Assembly (NCBI GenBank): GCA_963763015.1
Contig: CAVXML010000011.1
Location: 62,001 to 126,000, forward strand
Source of the DNA: Fodinibacter sp963763015
GTDB taxonomy: Bacteria; Actinomycetota; Actinomycetes; Actinomycetales; Dermatophilaceae
Reading direction: 5' to 3'
Length of the DNA: 64,000 bases
Below are positions 35,103 to 43,282 of the stretch, in pieces. Every line of letters begins with the position of its first letter. Within the stretch, counting starts at the first letter, position 1. The translations under genes were made by a program, and so were the position numbers. The notes beneath the pieces were generated by a model. It was not told the origin of the DNA. It searched no databases and was given only the letters and a program-made list of their open reading frames with translations.

Positions 35103-36458
35103 TCAGCGCGCCGCACCAGTCACCATCCAGCGGTCGGTGCGCACCCGTGCCCACATGAGCGTGCCGCGTACCGCCATGAAGAGGGTGAAGGCGATCCACA
35201 GCCAGGTCACCGCGTTGACCTGGCCACGCGTCGTGCCGCCCTCGACCAGCCAGTCCCCGGCAGCGTGCACCGCCAGCACGACGGGGACGTAGGCGGCCAG
35301 GGTGACGAGCATCGCCCAGGCGAGCCACCGGCCGTCCCCGGCACCGATCAGCACTCCGTCGATGACGAAGACGAAGCCCGACAGCGGCTGCCCCAGCGCG
35401 ACCACCACGAGTCCGCCGGCGATCGCAGCCTGCACCGCCTCGTCCGGGGTGAAGAGCGGGCCGATCCACGGCCGGAGCAGGAGCACCAGCAGTCCCAGCA
35501 CGATGCCGACGACCACCCCCCAGCGCAGTACCAGGCCCGTCGCCTCGCGGGTGCGGTCGACGTCGCCGGCCCCGAGCGTCTTGCCGGTGAGGGCCTGGGC
35601 CGCGATCGCGAGCGCGTCGAGCGCGAAGGCGAGGAACGTCCAGATCGTCGCCGTCACCTGGTACGCGGCGAGCGGGACGTCGCCGAGGCCCGCCGCGACC
35701 CACGTCGTCAGCAGGAGCACGGCGCGCAGCGCCAGGGTGCGCACGAGGAGGGGCACGCCTCCACGTGCCGCAGCCAGCACGCGCCCGGGGTGGGCGCGCA
35801 GCGGAACCGCAGCGCGGGCGGCATACCTCACGAGGACGAGGACGAGGACCGCCGCCATCCCGGTCTGGGCGATGACCGTCCCCCACGCGGAGCCGGCGAT
35901 ACCCCAGCCGAGCCCGTGCACGAACCACACGTTGAGCACGATGTTGAGGCCGAACCCACCCACGGCGGCGAGGAGGGGCGTCCGGGTGTCCTGGAGGCCG
36001 CGCAGGACACCGGTCGTGGCCAGCACGACGAGCATGGCGGGGATGCCGAGGGCAGAGATCCGCAGGTAGGTGACCGCCTGCTCGAGGGCGGCCTCCGACG
36101 CCCCGAAGAGCTGGCACACCGGGGCGGCGAAGAGCGCCACGGCGCCGGCGGTGAGCGTTCCGAGGCCGATCCCGAGCCAGGTGCCGTCGATGCCCGCGGA
36201 GAGCGCGCCCGGCAGCGAGCCCGCGCCCAGCTGGCGCGCCACGACGGCCGTCGTCCCGTAGGCGAGGAAGACGAACACGTTGGCGGCCGTGAGGAGCACC
36301 GCGCTGGCCACCCCGAGCCCGGCCAGGGGCGCCACGCCCAGGCGCCCGATGATCGCCGCGTCGGTGAGCAGGAACAGCGGCTCGGCCACGAGAGCGAGGA
36401 AGGCCGGGACGGCAAGCCTGAGCACCTCTCGGTGCTGGCTCGGCGCCCTGTCGCTCAC
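35103..36458 (-). CDS. MATE-family efflux transporter (DinF type)
   Basis: 451 residues with about twelve hydrophobic helices in two homologous halves. Family marks: LAVPAFLALVAEPLFLLTDA, IIGRLGVAPLAGLGVASAVL, GTTAVVARQLGAG, GVLRGLQDTRTPLLAAVGGF (end of half 1) and DALAIAAQALTGKTLGAGD (half 2). It should export drugs or metabolites by ion antiport. GTG 36458 places the start just before the first helix; the in-frame region upstream is Pro/Arg-rich and intergenic in character. MATE genes near dnaB are common in related genomes as I recall. Confidence 0.93.
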   Translation of the reverse strand: MSDRAPSQHREVLRLAVPAFLALVAEPLFLLTDAAIIGRLGVAPLAGLGVASAVLLTAANVFVFLAYGTTAVVARQLGAGSLPGALSAGIDGTWLGIGLGTLTAGAVALFAAPVCQLFGASEAALEQAVTYLRISALGIPAMLVVLATTGVLRGLQDTRTPLLAAVGGFGLNIVLNVWFVHGLGWGIAGSAWGTVIAQTGMAAVLVLVLVRYAARAAVPLRAHPGRVLAAARGGVPLLVRTLALRAVLLLTTWVAAGLGDVPLAAYQVTATIWTFLAFALDALAIAAQALTGKTLGAGDVDRTREATGLVLRWGVVVGIVLGLLVLLLRPWIGPLFTPDEAVQAAIAGGLVVVALGQPLSGFVFVIDGVLIGAGDGRWLAWAMLVTLAAYVPVVLAVHAAGDWLVEGGTTRGQVNAVTWLWIAFTLFMAVRGTLMWARVRTDRWMVTGAAR

Positions 36459-36700
36459 GGCAGGCACTGTTCCAGACGCGGCCCACGTCTCCGTGGGGCC
36501 GGGCTCGTCGTCCACGTGCCGGACCGGCGGTCGACCGCACGCGGAACCACTCGTCCCCGGTCCACGCAACACCCGGTGAGGGCACCGCACGACGTCGTGA
36601 GACGCATCCGGCCGCCTGGGAGCCGGAGCCTTTTCCGGTGAGCCGGAGTAGAATTGGCACCGAGGGGGTACCTCCCCTCCACTGCTCAACGGAGAGCACG

Positions 36701-37660
36701 ATGAGACCTCATCGAGCAACCCGACGCACCGGCTTCCTGGCCGTCCTCCTCCTCGCCCTGGGCATCCTCGTGACCGCCCCCGTCCCGCAGGCGAGCGCTG
36801 CCGTCCAGTCGTGTTCGTCGTCCACCCCCGCGTCCGCCCGCCCCACGCTCCGCTACGGCGACACGGGCAGCTGCGTCAAGGTCCTCCAGAACCTCCTGCT
36901 GGCCAAGGGCTTCGCGATCGGCACCTCGTACGCCGACGGGAGGTTCGGGCCGGGCACCCTCCTCGGGGTCCGGCGGTACCAGCAGTCGCGGCTCGACCTC
37001 GTGATCGACGGCGTCGTCGGTCCGGCCACCTGGAACCGCCTCGTCAACGGTGGCGGCACCGCCTACAGCGTGTACCGCGGCCCCAACACCTCGTCGCGGG
37101 TGATCCTCAGCTTCGACGACTGCCCCACGAGCCTGAGCGCCTTCAAGGCCACCGTCGTGGGGGCACGCAACCTCGGCATCGCCCTGGTGCTCGCGCCCAC
37201 CGGCAACTGCATCTCGGCCGGCCGGTTCAGCTCCAGCTACGCCCGTTCCTACGGGCACTGGGTCATCAACCACTCGGTCAGCCACCCGGACTACACGACC
37301 CTCTCGACCTCGTCGATCTACTACCAGCTCGGGTCCCCCGGGGTCGTGACGTCCTACGGGCGCCCGCCGTACGGTGCGGTCAACGAGCGGGTGCGCAACG
37401 CGTTCGCGACGAAGAGCATGCGGATCTGGCTGTGGAACGTCGACACCGGCGACTGGCGGGGAAAGACGCGCTCGCAGGTCGTCAGCTACGTCGTCAGCTA
37501 CGCCAAGCCGGGCAACACGGTTCTCATGCACATGCAGTGGAACGGCTTCAACACCACGGCCCTGTCGTCGATGAAGTCCGGGCTTGCCGCCAAGGGCATC
37601 GGCGTGTGCCGCAACCTCGGTGCCGCGACGCCGACGCGTCCGAGCCGCGTCACGTGCTGA
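36701..37660 (+). CDS. Secreted peptidoglycan-binding polysaccharide deacetylase-like protein
   Basis: 319 residues. Signal peptide (to about residue 33, VTAPVPQASA), a peptidoglycan-binding PG_binding_1 domain (TLRYGDTGSCVKVLQNLLLA ... VVGPATWNRLV, about 47-115), then a NodB-type deacetylase domain: motif 1 ILSFDDCP (usually TFDDGP), motif 2 HWVINHSVSHPDY, motif 3 RPPYGAVN, motif 4 WNVDTGDW and motif 5 VLMHMQW. The metal ligands Asp-His-His are retained. It probably deacetylates cell-wall glycans. ATG 36701 follows GGAGAGCACG; a hairpin GAGGGG/CCCCTC lies in the leader at 36663-36680. Confidence 0.85.
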   Translation: MRPHRATRRTGFLAVLLLALGILVTAPVPQASAAVQSCSSSTPASARPTLRYGDTGSCVKVLQNLLLAKGFAIGTSYADGRFGPGTLLGVRRYQQSRLDLVIDGVVGPATWNRLVNGGGTAYSVYRGPNTSSRVILSFDDCPTSLSAFKATVVGARNLGIALVLAPTGNCISAGRFSSSYARSYGHWVINHSVSHPDYTTLSTSSIYYQLGSPGVVTSYGRPPYGAVNERVRNAFATKSMRIWLWNVDTGDWRGKTRSQVVSYVVSYAKPGNTVLMHMQWNGFNTTALSSMKSGLAAKGIGVCRNLGAATPTRPSRVTC

Positions 37661-38393
37661 GCGGACCATCGCCCTGGAGGTGCTTCATCGCCTCCCGCCT
37701 CGACAGCCCGGACAGGGCGGCATCCCGTGAGTGCACGTAGGCGCGCACCCACGCGGGGTCGGTGCGTGCGTGCTGGCGCAGCGCCCAGCCGACGGCCTTG
37801 CGCACGAAGAACTCGCGGCCGTGCAGGGAGCCCTCGAGGTTGGCGTCCAGCACGTCGGCGAGCAGGTCGAGGTCCGTGGCGCCCCGGTGCTTGAGCTGGG
37901 CGAGGATCGCCGTGCGCCGCACCCAGAGGTTCGCGTCGCCGGCCCAGGCGCGGACCGTGGGCGTCACGGCATCCCGGTGGTCCATGAGGACCGGCCCCAC
38001 CCTGTCCGCGGCCAGCGGGTCCACCACGTCCCACCACGCCCCCGTCTCCACGAGGTGGCGGTAGAGCCCGAGCGACGCCGGGTCCTGCCACCCGCGCGCG
38101 GCCCGGTGGCCCGTGACGGCGAGCGCGGCGTACCGCTCCTCGCGGTATGCCGGGGCCTCCCAGAGCGCGCGCACGGCCGCCTCCCACTCCTCACGGCTTC
38201 GCGGCGCGAGGACCGGGTCGGCGAGGAGGGGCCGCAGCAGGGCGCGCAGCTCGGGTGAGGTGATTCCGCGGTAGGGGATCTCCGACTTCATGTACGCCTG
38301 CTGGCCGGCGGCGCGCACTGGGTCGCCGGCCCCAGCCAGGGCCTCGCGGACCGCCGGAACCAGCGGGGGGACCCGGTGCCCGGGGGTCGTCAC
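37650..38393 (-). CDS. DNA alkylation repair protein, AlkD-like HEAT-repeat glycosylase family
   Basis: 247 residues, all helical, of the DNA_alkylation/AlkD family: VREALAGAGDPVRAAGQQAY, MKSEIPYRGITSPELRALLR, WWDVVDPLAADRVGPVL, WVRRTAILAQLKH and EFFVRKAVGWALRQHARTDP with the aromatic/acidic residues typical of the catalytic helix set. It would excise bulky or cationic alkylated bases. Its last 11 bases overlap the 3' end of the convergent deacetylase gene. GTG 38393 (VTTPGHRV) fits the family N-terminus; no better start is visible. Confidence 0.88.
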   Translation of the reverse strand: MTTPGHRVPPLVPAVREALAGAGDPVRAAGQQAYMKSEIPYRGITSPELRALLRPLLADPVLAPRSREEWEAAVRALWEAPAYREERYAALAVTGHRAARGWQDPASLGLYRHLVETGAWWDVVDPLAADRVGPVLMDHRDAVTPTVRAWAGDANLWVRRTAILAQLKHRGATDLDLLADVLDANLEGSLHGREFFVRKAVGWALRQHARTDPAWVRAYVHSRDAALSGLSRREAMKHLQGDGPLST

Positions 38394-38475
38394 CCGGCCA
38401 CCGCCCGCTCGTGGGGAGCCGACGCCGACGGCGTGACGGGCCGGCGCGGCATCCAACCGGCCATGTCCGTGGTCG

Positions 38476-39702
38476 TCACGCGAGGCCGAGGTGGGCCGCC
38501 TCCTCCCACAGCTCCTCGCGGACCTTCGGGTGGGCGGCATCCCGAATGATGTGCCGGCACTGGGCCTGCTGGTCGTAGCCCCAGAGCTCGGCGACTCCGT
38601 GCTCGGTGACGATCGCGCTCTGCTGGAAGCTCGTGACCGGCTCGTCGAGAAGGGGCACCACCGTCGAGACGTCGGCCCTGGGGTGCCACGACCGCAGGGC
38701 GATGAACGACTGCCCGCCGGCGGAGTGCAGGGCGCCGACGATGAAGTCGGTCTGGCCGCCGAAGCCCGAGTAGATGCGGGCGTTGATCCGGGAGGCGTTG
38801 GCCTGCCCGAAGAGGTCGACCTCGAGCGCGGTGTTGACCGAGGTCATCATCCGCTGCTGGGCGATGAGCCCCGGGTCGTTGGTGTGCTCGGTACGCATCA
38901 TCCGCACCCGGTGGTTGCCGTCGAGCCAGTCGTAGAGCTCGCGCGACCCGAACAGGAACGACGCCGTCAGGGGGTGGTGGGGGTCGAGCGCGCCCACGCG
39001 GTCGAGCTCGAGGACCCCGTCGGAGAACATCTCGGTCCAGATGCGCAGGCCCTTTCGGTTGGTCAGTGCGTTGAGGGTCGCGTCGGGAACACCTCCGATG
39101 CCCATCTGGAGGGTGGAGCCGTCGCCCACGCGGCTCGCGACCCGCTCCCCGATCGCGGCACTGTCCGGGTCGGGCTGGCCCGGGTCGTGCGCGGGTAGCG
39201 GCGTGGACACCTCGATGGCCATGTCCACGGCCTCGACCGGCACCTGTGCGTCACCGTAGGTGTACGGCATCTGGTCGTTCACGACCGCGACCACCCGCCC
39301 GGACCGGCCGCGGCACCCCTCGATGGCGGCGGGCAGCACGTTGACCTCGATGCCGAGCGAGAGCTGCCCGTCGCGAGGGGGCGCGCAGTGGACGATCACG
39401 ACGTCCGGGGGGAGGCGCCGCTGGAGGAGCACGGGCACGAGGGAGAGCCGGCTGGGGACGTACGAGAGGTCGGGGTGGCGGCGCATGCCGGCTCCGACGA
39501 AGCACGTCTCCGCGGTCACGCCGTCGCGGTCCGGGATGCCGGGTGGCGCGTTGAGCGCGTGGATCGTGTACGTGTCCTTGTTCTCGTCCAGCGCGCGCAC
39601 GCCCTCCCACGGCACGGCGACGTTGCCGGACACGACGACCCGGGGCTTCCCGGGCAGGGCGGCGAAGTGACGGCCCAGTTCCTCCACGCTCACGGTCCTC
39701 AT
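38476..39702 (-). CDS. Acetyl-CoA hydrolase/transferase family CoA-transferase
   Basis: 408 residues, Cat2/4-hydroxybutyrate CoA-transferase-like. The catalytic Glu224 is in WTEMFSDGVLEL; GIGGVPDATL (201-210) and YSGFGGQTDFIVGALHS are the CoA-binding Gly-rich loops; FVGAGMRRHPDLSYVPSRLS is typical of the N-domain. It moves CoA between short-chain acids such as acetate, succinate or 4-hydroxybutyrate. No butyrate or succinate-semialdehyde pathway genes are adjacent, so the substrate is open. ATG 39702 is the first good start. Confidence 0.9.
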   Translation of the reverse strand: MRTVSVEELGRHFAALPGKPRVVVSGNVAVPWEGVRALDENKDTYTIHALNAPPGIPDRDGVTAETCFVGAGMRRHPDLSYVPSRLSLVPVLLQRRLPPDVVIVHCAPPRDGQLSLGIEVNVLPAAIEGCRGRSGRVVAVVNDQMPYTYGDAQVPVEAVDMAIEVSTPLPAHDPGQPDPDSAAIGERVASRVGDGSTLQMGIGGVPDATLNALTNRKGLRIWTEMFSDGVLELDRVGALDPHHPLTASFLFGSRELYDWLDGNHRVRMMRTEHTNDPGLIAQQRMMTSVNTALEVDLFGQANASRINARIYSGFGGQTDFIVGALHSAGGQSFIALRSWHPRADVSTVVPLLDEPVTSFQQSAIVTEHGVAELWGYDQQAQCRHIIRDAAHPKVREELWEEAAHLGLA

Positions 39703-39771
39703 GGCCCCATCATTCCCCGTGGCCGCCCGGCCGTCAGGCGGGGGTCGGCGCGCCGGGCCCGAACGGGGCTG

Positions 39772-39829
39772 GGATGCCGTGCCGGATGCCATGGTGGATG
39801 CCGTGCCGGATCCAGGGCCGGATGCCGCC
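39772..39829. repeat. Cluster of GGATGCC repeats upstream of the DUF2277 gene
   Basis: Four copies of GGATGCC within 58 bases, two as GGATGCCGTGCCGGAT, plus a fifth degenerate one. The segment lies between the divergent CoA-transferase and DUF2277 starts. It is the densest local cluster of a word that is frequent all over this window. Confidence 0.6.
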
Positions 39830-39876
39830 CGATGCAGAGCCGTGCGTGGGGCTCGGCCCCGGCATACCGTGGAGCC

Positions 39877-40152
39877 ATGTGCCGCAACATCCGCCCCCTG
39901 AACAACTTCGCACCACCGGCCTCGCCGGACGAGGTGCGCGCCGCTGCTCTCCAGTACGTTCGCAAGGTGAGCGGGACGACGAAGCCGTCCGCCGCCAACC
40001 AGCAGGCCTTCGACGCAGCCGTCGAGGAGGTCGCCGAGGTGACCGCCCGGTTGCTCGACGCGCTGGTGACCACGGCACCTCCGAAGGACCGTGAGGTGGA
40101 AGCGGCCAAGGCGCGGGCCCGCTCGGCGGAGCGGTACGGCCGCGTCGGCTGA
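39877..40152 (+). CDS. DUF2277 domain protein
   Basis: 91 residues. It begins MCRNIRPLNNFAPPASPDEV, the diagnostic opening of DUF2277 with its Cys-Arg-Asn-Ile motif, followed by ALQYVRKVSGTTKPSAANQQ and a helix VEEVAEVTARLLDALV. Function unknown; the family is widespread in actinobacteria and proteobacteria. ATG 39877 has GGAGCC directly upstream. Divergent from the CoA-transferase. Confidence 0.92.
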   Translation: MCRNIRPLNNFAPPASPDEVRAAALQYVRKVSGTTKPSAANQQAFDAAVEEVAEVTARLLDALVTTAPPKDREVEAAKARARSAERYGRVG

Positions 40153-40382
40153 GGAGCACGCCGTCGGGTGCTCGCCGGCGCTCGGGCGGCGGTCGCCAGA
40201 TGGCTCCAACGGGGGATTGCGGCGGCATGCCGGGCTCTGCTACAGGGCGACGACGAGCGGTGCCGGACCGGCGGCTGTGATCTGGGTCATGTGGACCGAA
40301 CACGCCCGGAAGTTTCTCCGCTCCACACGCCGTGGATGCCGTCACCGCAGGTCAGGGGTGCGGCGTGAGCCGTCCGAGGTGG

Positions 40383-40458
40383 TTGTCCACAGGGTTCTCC
40401 ACCCCATGTGCACATCGCCGGCGGGCGTTTTGCACACCTTGTCCCCACGCCGTGCACA
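40383..40458. promoter_or_regulatory. DnaA-box cluster upstream of dnaB
   Basis: Within the 478-base spacer 40153-40630 lie several 9-mers close to the high-GC DnaA box TTGTCCACA: an exact TTGTCCACA at 40383, TTCTCCACC at 40395, ATGTGCACA at 40406, TTTTGCACA at 40428, TTGTCCCCA at 40439 and CCGTGCACA at 40450, all on the + strand. This suggests DnaA binding, most simply as control of dnaB transcription. There is no AT-rich unwinding segment or dnaA/dnaN gene here, so an origin is unlikely. I see no gene in the rest of the spacer. Confidence 0.65.
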
Positions 40459-40630
40459 GCCGTTCGGCCCAACTTGCCGAGCGGGCTTGGAGGCCTGCCC
40501 ACCGCCGCCCTACGGTGACTCGTCGAGAGGGTTGTCGGTGGTCTCTGGTGTCGTGTCACCCGGGGCCGGACCGCGGCCCGGAGTTCCTGGTCGTCGAGGC
40601 CGGCACTGGCCGGGCGGGAGGGAGTGAGCG

Positions 40631-43147
40631 GTGTCTATCGCGGAGCTGAGCGCGGCGTTCGAGGGCCGCGCCGGTGGCCCGCCCGACGACCGCGTCCCGC
40701 CGCAGGACCTGCACGCCGAGCAGTCGGTGCTCGGCTCGATGCTGCTCACCAAGGACGCCATCGCCGACTGCCTCGAGGCCGTCAAGGCCCACGACTTCTA
40801 CCGCCCCGCGCACGAGCTCATCTTCGACGCCGTGCTCGACCTGTTCGGGCGTGGGGAACCGGCCGACGCCATCACCGTCGCCGACGAGCTGGGCAAGCGG
40901 GGCGACCTCACCCGGGTCGGCGGCCAGGCGTACCTGCACCAGCTCATCCAGGCCGTTCCCACCGCCGCCAACGCCGGGTACTACGCCGAGATCGTCCACG
41001 AGCGAGCGGTCCTGCGCCGACTCGTCGAAGCCGGCACGCGGATCGTCCAGATGGGGTACGCGCAGGGCGAGGGCGACATCGACGACATCGTCAACCGTGC
41101 CCAGGCGGAGGTCTACTCGGTCGCCGAGAAGCGCGGCGGTGAGGACTACCACCTGCTCGGTGAGCTCCTCAACGAGACGATGGAGGAGATCGAGGCCGCC
41201 TCCGGGCGCAGCGACGAGATGATCGGGGTGCCGACGGGGTTCCTCGAGCTCGACGAGCTGACCCACGGCCTGCACCCGGGCCAGATGATCGTCATCGCCG
41301 CGCGCCCCGCTGTCGGCAAGGCTCTGGCGCTCGACACCGTGCTGCCGACCCCGGACGGCTGGACCACGATGGGCGAGGTGCGGGTCGGTGACCACCTCCT
41401 CGACGCCAGGGGCCGCCCGACCGTGGTGGTGGCGGCGACCGAGGTGATGGCCGGACGTCCCTGCTTCGAGGTCGAGTTCTCCGACGGCAGCGTGATCGTG
41501 GCCGACGCCGAGCACCAGTGGCTGACCGAGACCCGGGCCTCGCGCCGTTCGCGACAGGAGGCCCGCGGCGGGCACAACCGAATCAGCGACCAGCGCACCG
41601 TCGCCGCGGTCCGCACCACCGTGCAGATCGCCGGGACGCTGCGCACCACGACCGCGGAACGGCGTCCGAACCACCACGTGCGGCTCGCGGAGCCCCTCGA
41701 CCTTCCCGAGCGCGAAGACCTCCCGCTGCCGCCGTACGTGCTCGGCGCCTGGCTCGCGGACAGCACGTCGAGCGGGGCTCAGCTCAGCGTCGCCGATGCC
41801 GAGATGGTCATGTTCCTGGAGGCGGAAGGGCTGCGAGCGGCGCCGACGTCGTCGCCGAGGCGCTACTCGCTCACGGTGCCCGTCGAGCACGTCGCGCCGC
41901 GGCTCCAGGCTCGGTGCCCCGACTGCGGTGAGACGTGCACCGGACGGTGCCGGGGCCGGCGGTGTCACGAGGACCACGGCACCGTCACGGCACTGCTGGG
42001 CCGGGCGGGAGTGCTCGACGTCAAGCACATCCCCACGAGCTACCTGCGGGCGAGCGAGCGGCAACGCCGCGCACTCCTCGCCGGCCTCCTCGACAGCGAC
42101 GGCACGGTCAGCGCCGGTGGTTGCCCCCGGTTCACGACGACGAGTCAGCGCCTTCTCGACGACGTGACCGACCTCGTCGCCGGGCTCGGCTTCCGGTTCG
42201 GCGTCTCCCGCAGGGCAGCCCGGAGGTGCGACGGCGCCACCTCGAACTCCTACACGCTCACTGTCGACTCGGAGGAGCCGGTCTTCCGGGTCACCCGCAA
42301 GGCCCAGCTGCACAAGGAGCGCGCGGGCCGCCGGTTCCAGCGTCGAGACTCACGGGTCATCGTCGACGTGCGGCCGGTCGCGTCCGTGCCGGTGCGCTGC
42401 GTCGAGGTCGACAACGAGGAGCACCTCTACCTCGCGGGGCGGGCGATGATCCCGACGCACAACTCGACCCTCGGCATCGACATCGCGCGCGCCGCCGCGA
42501 TCAGGCACCAGATGGCCACCGCGGTGTTCTCGCTCGAGATGAGCCGCACCGAGATCACGATGCGCATCCTCTCGGCCGAGGCGACGATCCAGCTCCAGGA
42601 CCTGCGGAAGGGCCTGAAGAACCAGGACCAGTGGACCAAGCTCGCCCGCATCATGGGCAAGATCTCCGACAGCCCGTTGTTCATCGACGACAGCCCCAAC
42701 ATGTCGCTCATGGAGATCCGGGCCAAGTGCCGCCGGCTCAAGCAGCAGCACAACCTGCGGATGGTCATCATCGACTACCTGCAGCTCATGAGCTCGGGCA
42801 AGAAGGTGGAGTCGCGCCAGCAGGAGGTCGCGGAGTTCTCGCGGGCGCTGAAGCTGCTCGCCAAGGAGCTCGAGGTCCCGGTGATCGCCATCAGCCAGCT
42901 CAACCGCGGCCCGGAACAGCGCACCGACAAGCGTCCGCAGATGTCGGACCTCCGCGAGAGCGGTTCGATCGAACAGGACGCCGACGTCGTGATCCTGCTG
43001 CACCGCGACCGCTCCGACCCCGAGCGCGACGGCGAGGCCGACGTCATCGTCGCAAAGCACCGCAACGGCCCCACCAAGGACATCGTCCTGGCGTTCCAGG
43101 GGCACTACAGCCGGTTCAACAACATGGCTCGCGACGGCGGCTTCTGA
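40631..43147 (+). CDS. dnaB: Replicative DNA helicase DnaB with an intein
   Basis: 838 codons; the mature helicase is about 457 residues after removal of a 381-residue intein. N-terminal domain: RVPPQDLHAEQSVLGSMLL; RecA-like core: GVPTGFLELDELTHGLHPGQ, Walker A ARPAVGK (intein) STL, Walker B VIIDYLQLM, then SQLNRGPEQRTDKRPQMSDL and AKHRNGPTKD. DnaB unwinds DNA as a ring hexamer at the fork. The GTG at 40631 follows GGGAGGGAGTGAGCG. The insertion point, K230|S612 in the P-loop, means the helicase is inactive until splicing. A DnaA-box cluster lies upstream and a hairpin after the stop. Confidence 0.97.
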   Translation: MSIAELSAAFEGRAGGPPDDRVPPQDLHAEQSVLGSMLLTKDAIADCLEAVKAHDFYRPAHELIFDAVLDLFGRGEPADAITVADELGKRGDLTRVGGQAYLHQLIQAVPTAANAGYYAEIVHERAVLRRLVEAGTRIVQMGYAQGEGDIDDIVNRAQAEVYSVAEKRGGEDYHLLGELLNETMEEIEAASGRSDEMIGVPTGFLELDELTHGLHPGQMIVIAARPAVGKALALDTVLPTPDGWTTMGEVRVGDHLLDARGRPTVVVAATEVMAGRPCFEVEFSDGSVIVADAEHQWLTETRASRRSRQEARGGHNRISDQRTVAAVRTTVQIAGTLRTTTAERRPNHHVRLAEPLDLPEREDLPLPPYVLGAWLADSTSSGAQLSVADAEMVMFLEAEGLRAAPTSSPRRYSLTVPVEHVAPRLQARCPDCGETCTGRCRGRRCHEDHGTVTALLGRAGVLDVKHIPTSYLRASERQRRALLAGLLDSDGTVSAGGCPRFTTTSQRLLDDVTDLVAGLGFRFGVSRRAARRCDGATSNSYTLTVDSEEPVFRVTRKAQLHKERAGRRFQRRDSRVIVDVRPVASVPVRCVEVDNEEHLYLAGRAMIPTHNSTLGIDIARAAAIRHQMATAVFSLEMSRTEITMRILSAEATIQLQDLRKGLKNQDQWTKLARIMGKISDSPLFIDDSPNMSLMEIRAKCRRLKQQHNLRMVIIDYLQLMSSGKKVESRQQEVAEFSRALKLLAKELEVPVIAISQLNRGPEQRTDKRPQMSDLRESGSIEQDADVVILLHRDRSDPERDGEADVIVAKHRNGPTKDIVLAFQGHYSRFNNMARDGGF
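41321..42463 (+). other. DnaB intein (class 3-like) with LAGLIDADG homing endonuclease
   Basis: Codes for residues 231-611 of the precursor. It begins with Ala (KALALDTVLPTPDGWTTMG), not Cys or Ser, and ends MIPTHN followed by the extein Ser. The class 3 signature is present: Trp297 in block B (DAEHQWLTE), Cys590 in block F (VPVRCVEVDNEEHLYLAG) and Thr609 in block G (IPTHN). The endonuclease motifs are VLGAWLADSTSSG and LLAGLLDSDGTVS. Between them is a Cys/His-rich stretch (residues 429-449: C429, C432, C436, C440, C445, H446, H449). Base composition does not differ obviously from dnaB, so this is an old or well-adapted insertion. Confidence 0.92.
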
Positions 43148-43172
43148 GCCGTTGCCGGACCTCCCGGGTGGT

Positions 43173-43220
43173 GCGTCCCCATCCTCCGAGCACGGGGGGC
43201 CACGTCGTCGGAGGGGACGC
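43173..43220 (+). terminator. Probable dnaB terminator hairpin
   Basis: GCGTCCCC-(bulge)-CCTCCGA pairs with TCGGAGGGGACGC at 43208-43220, beginning 26 bases after the dnaB stop. It has a GC-rich stem with one internal bulge and no U-tract. It lies 63 bases before the next ATG. Confidence 0.55.
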
Positions 43221-43282
43221 GGCCCCACCGCCACCCAGACGGCGGCCTTCCGCCCGCCGTGCGGCGGTGGGAGCCTTGTCCC

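Noticed and set aside
36459..36700. Cyclic di-AMP or other riboswitch upstream of the secreted wall enzyme
   Set aside because: Such switches often precede wall-enzyme genes in actinobacteria, but the leader shows only one short hairpin and none of the conserved riboswitch core segments that I could recognise.
40383..40458. Chromosome origin of replication
   Set aside because: DnaA boxes are present but there is no AT-rich unwinding region and no dnaA, dnaN, rpmH or gyrB nearby; promoter control of dnaB is simpler.
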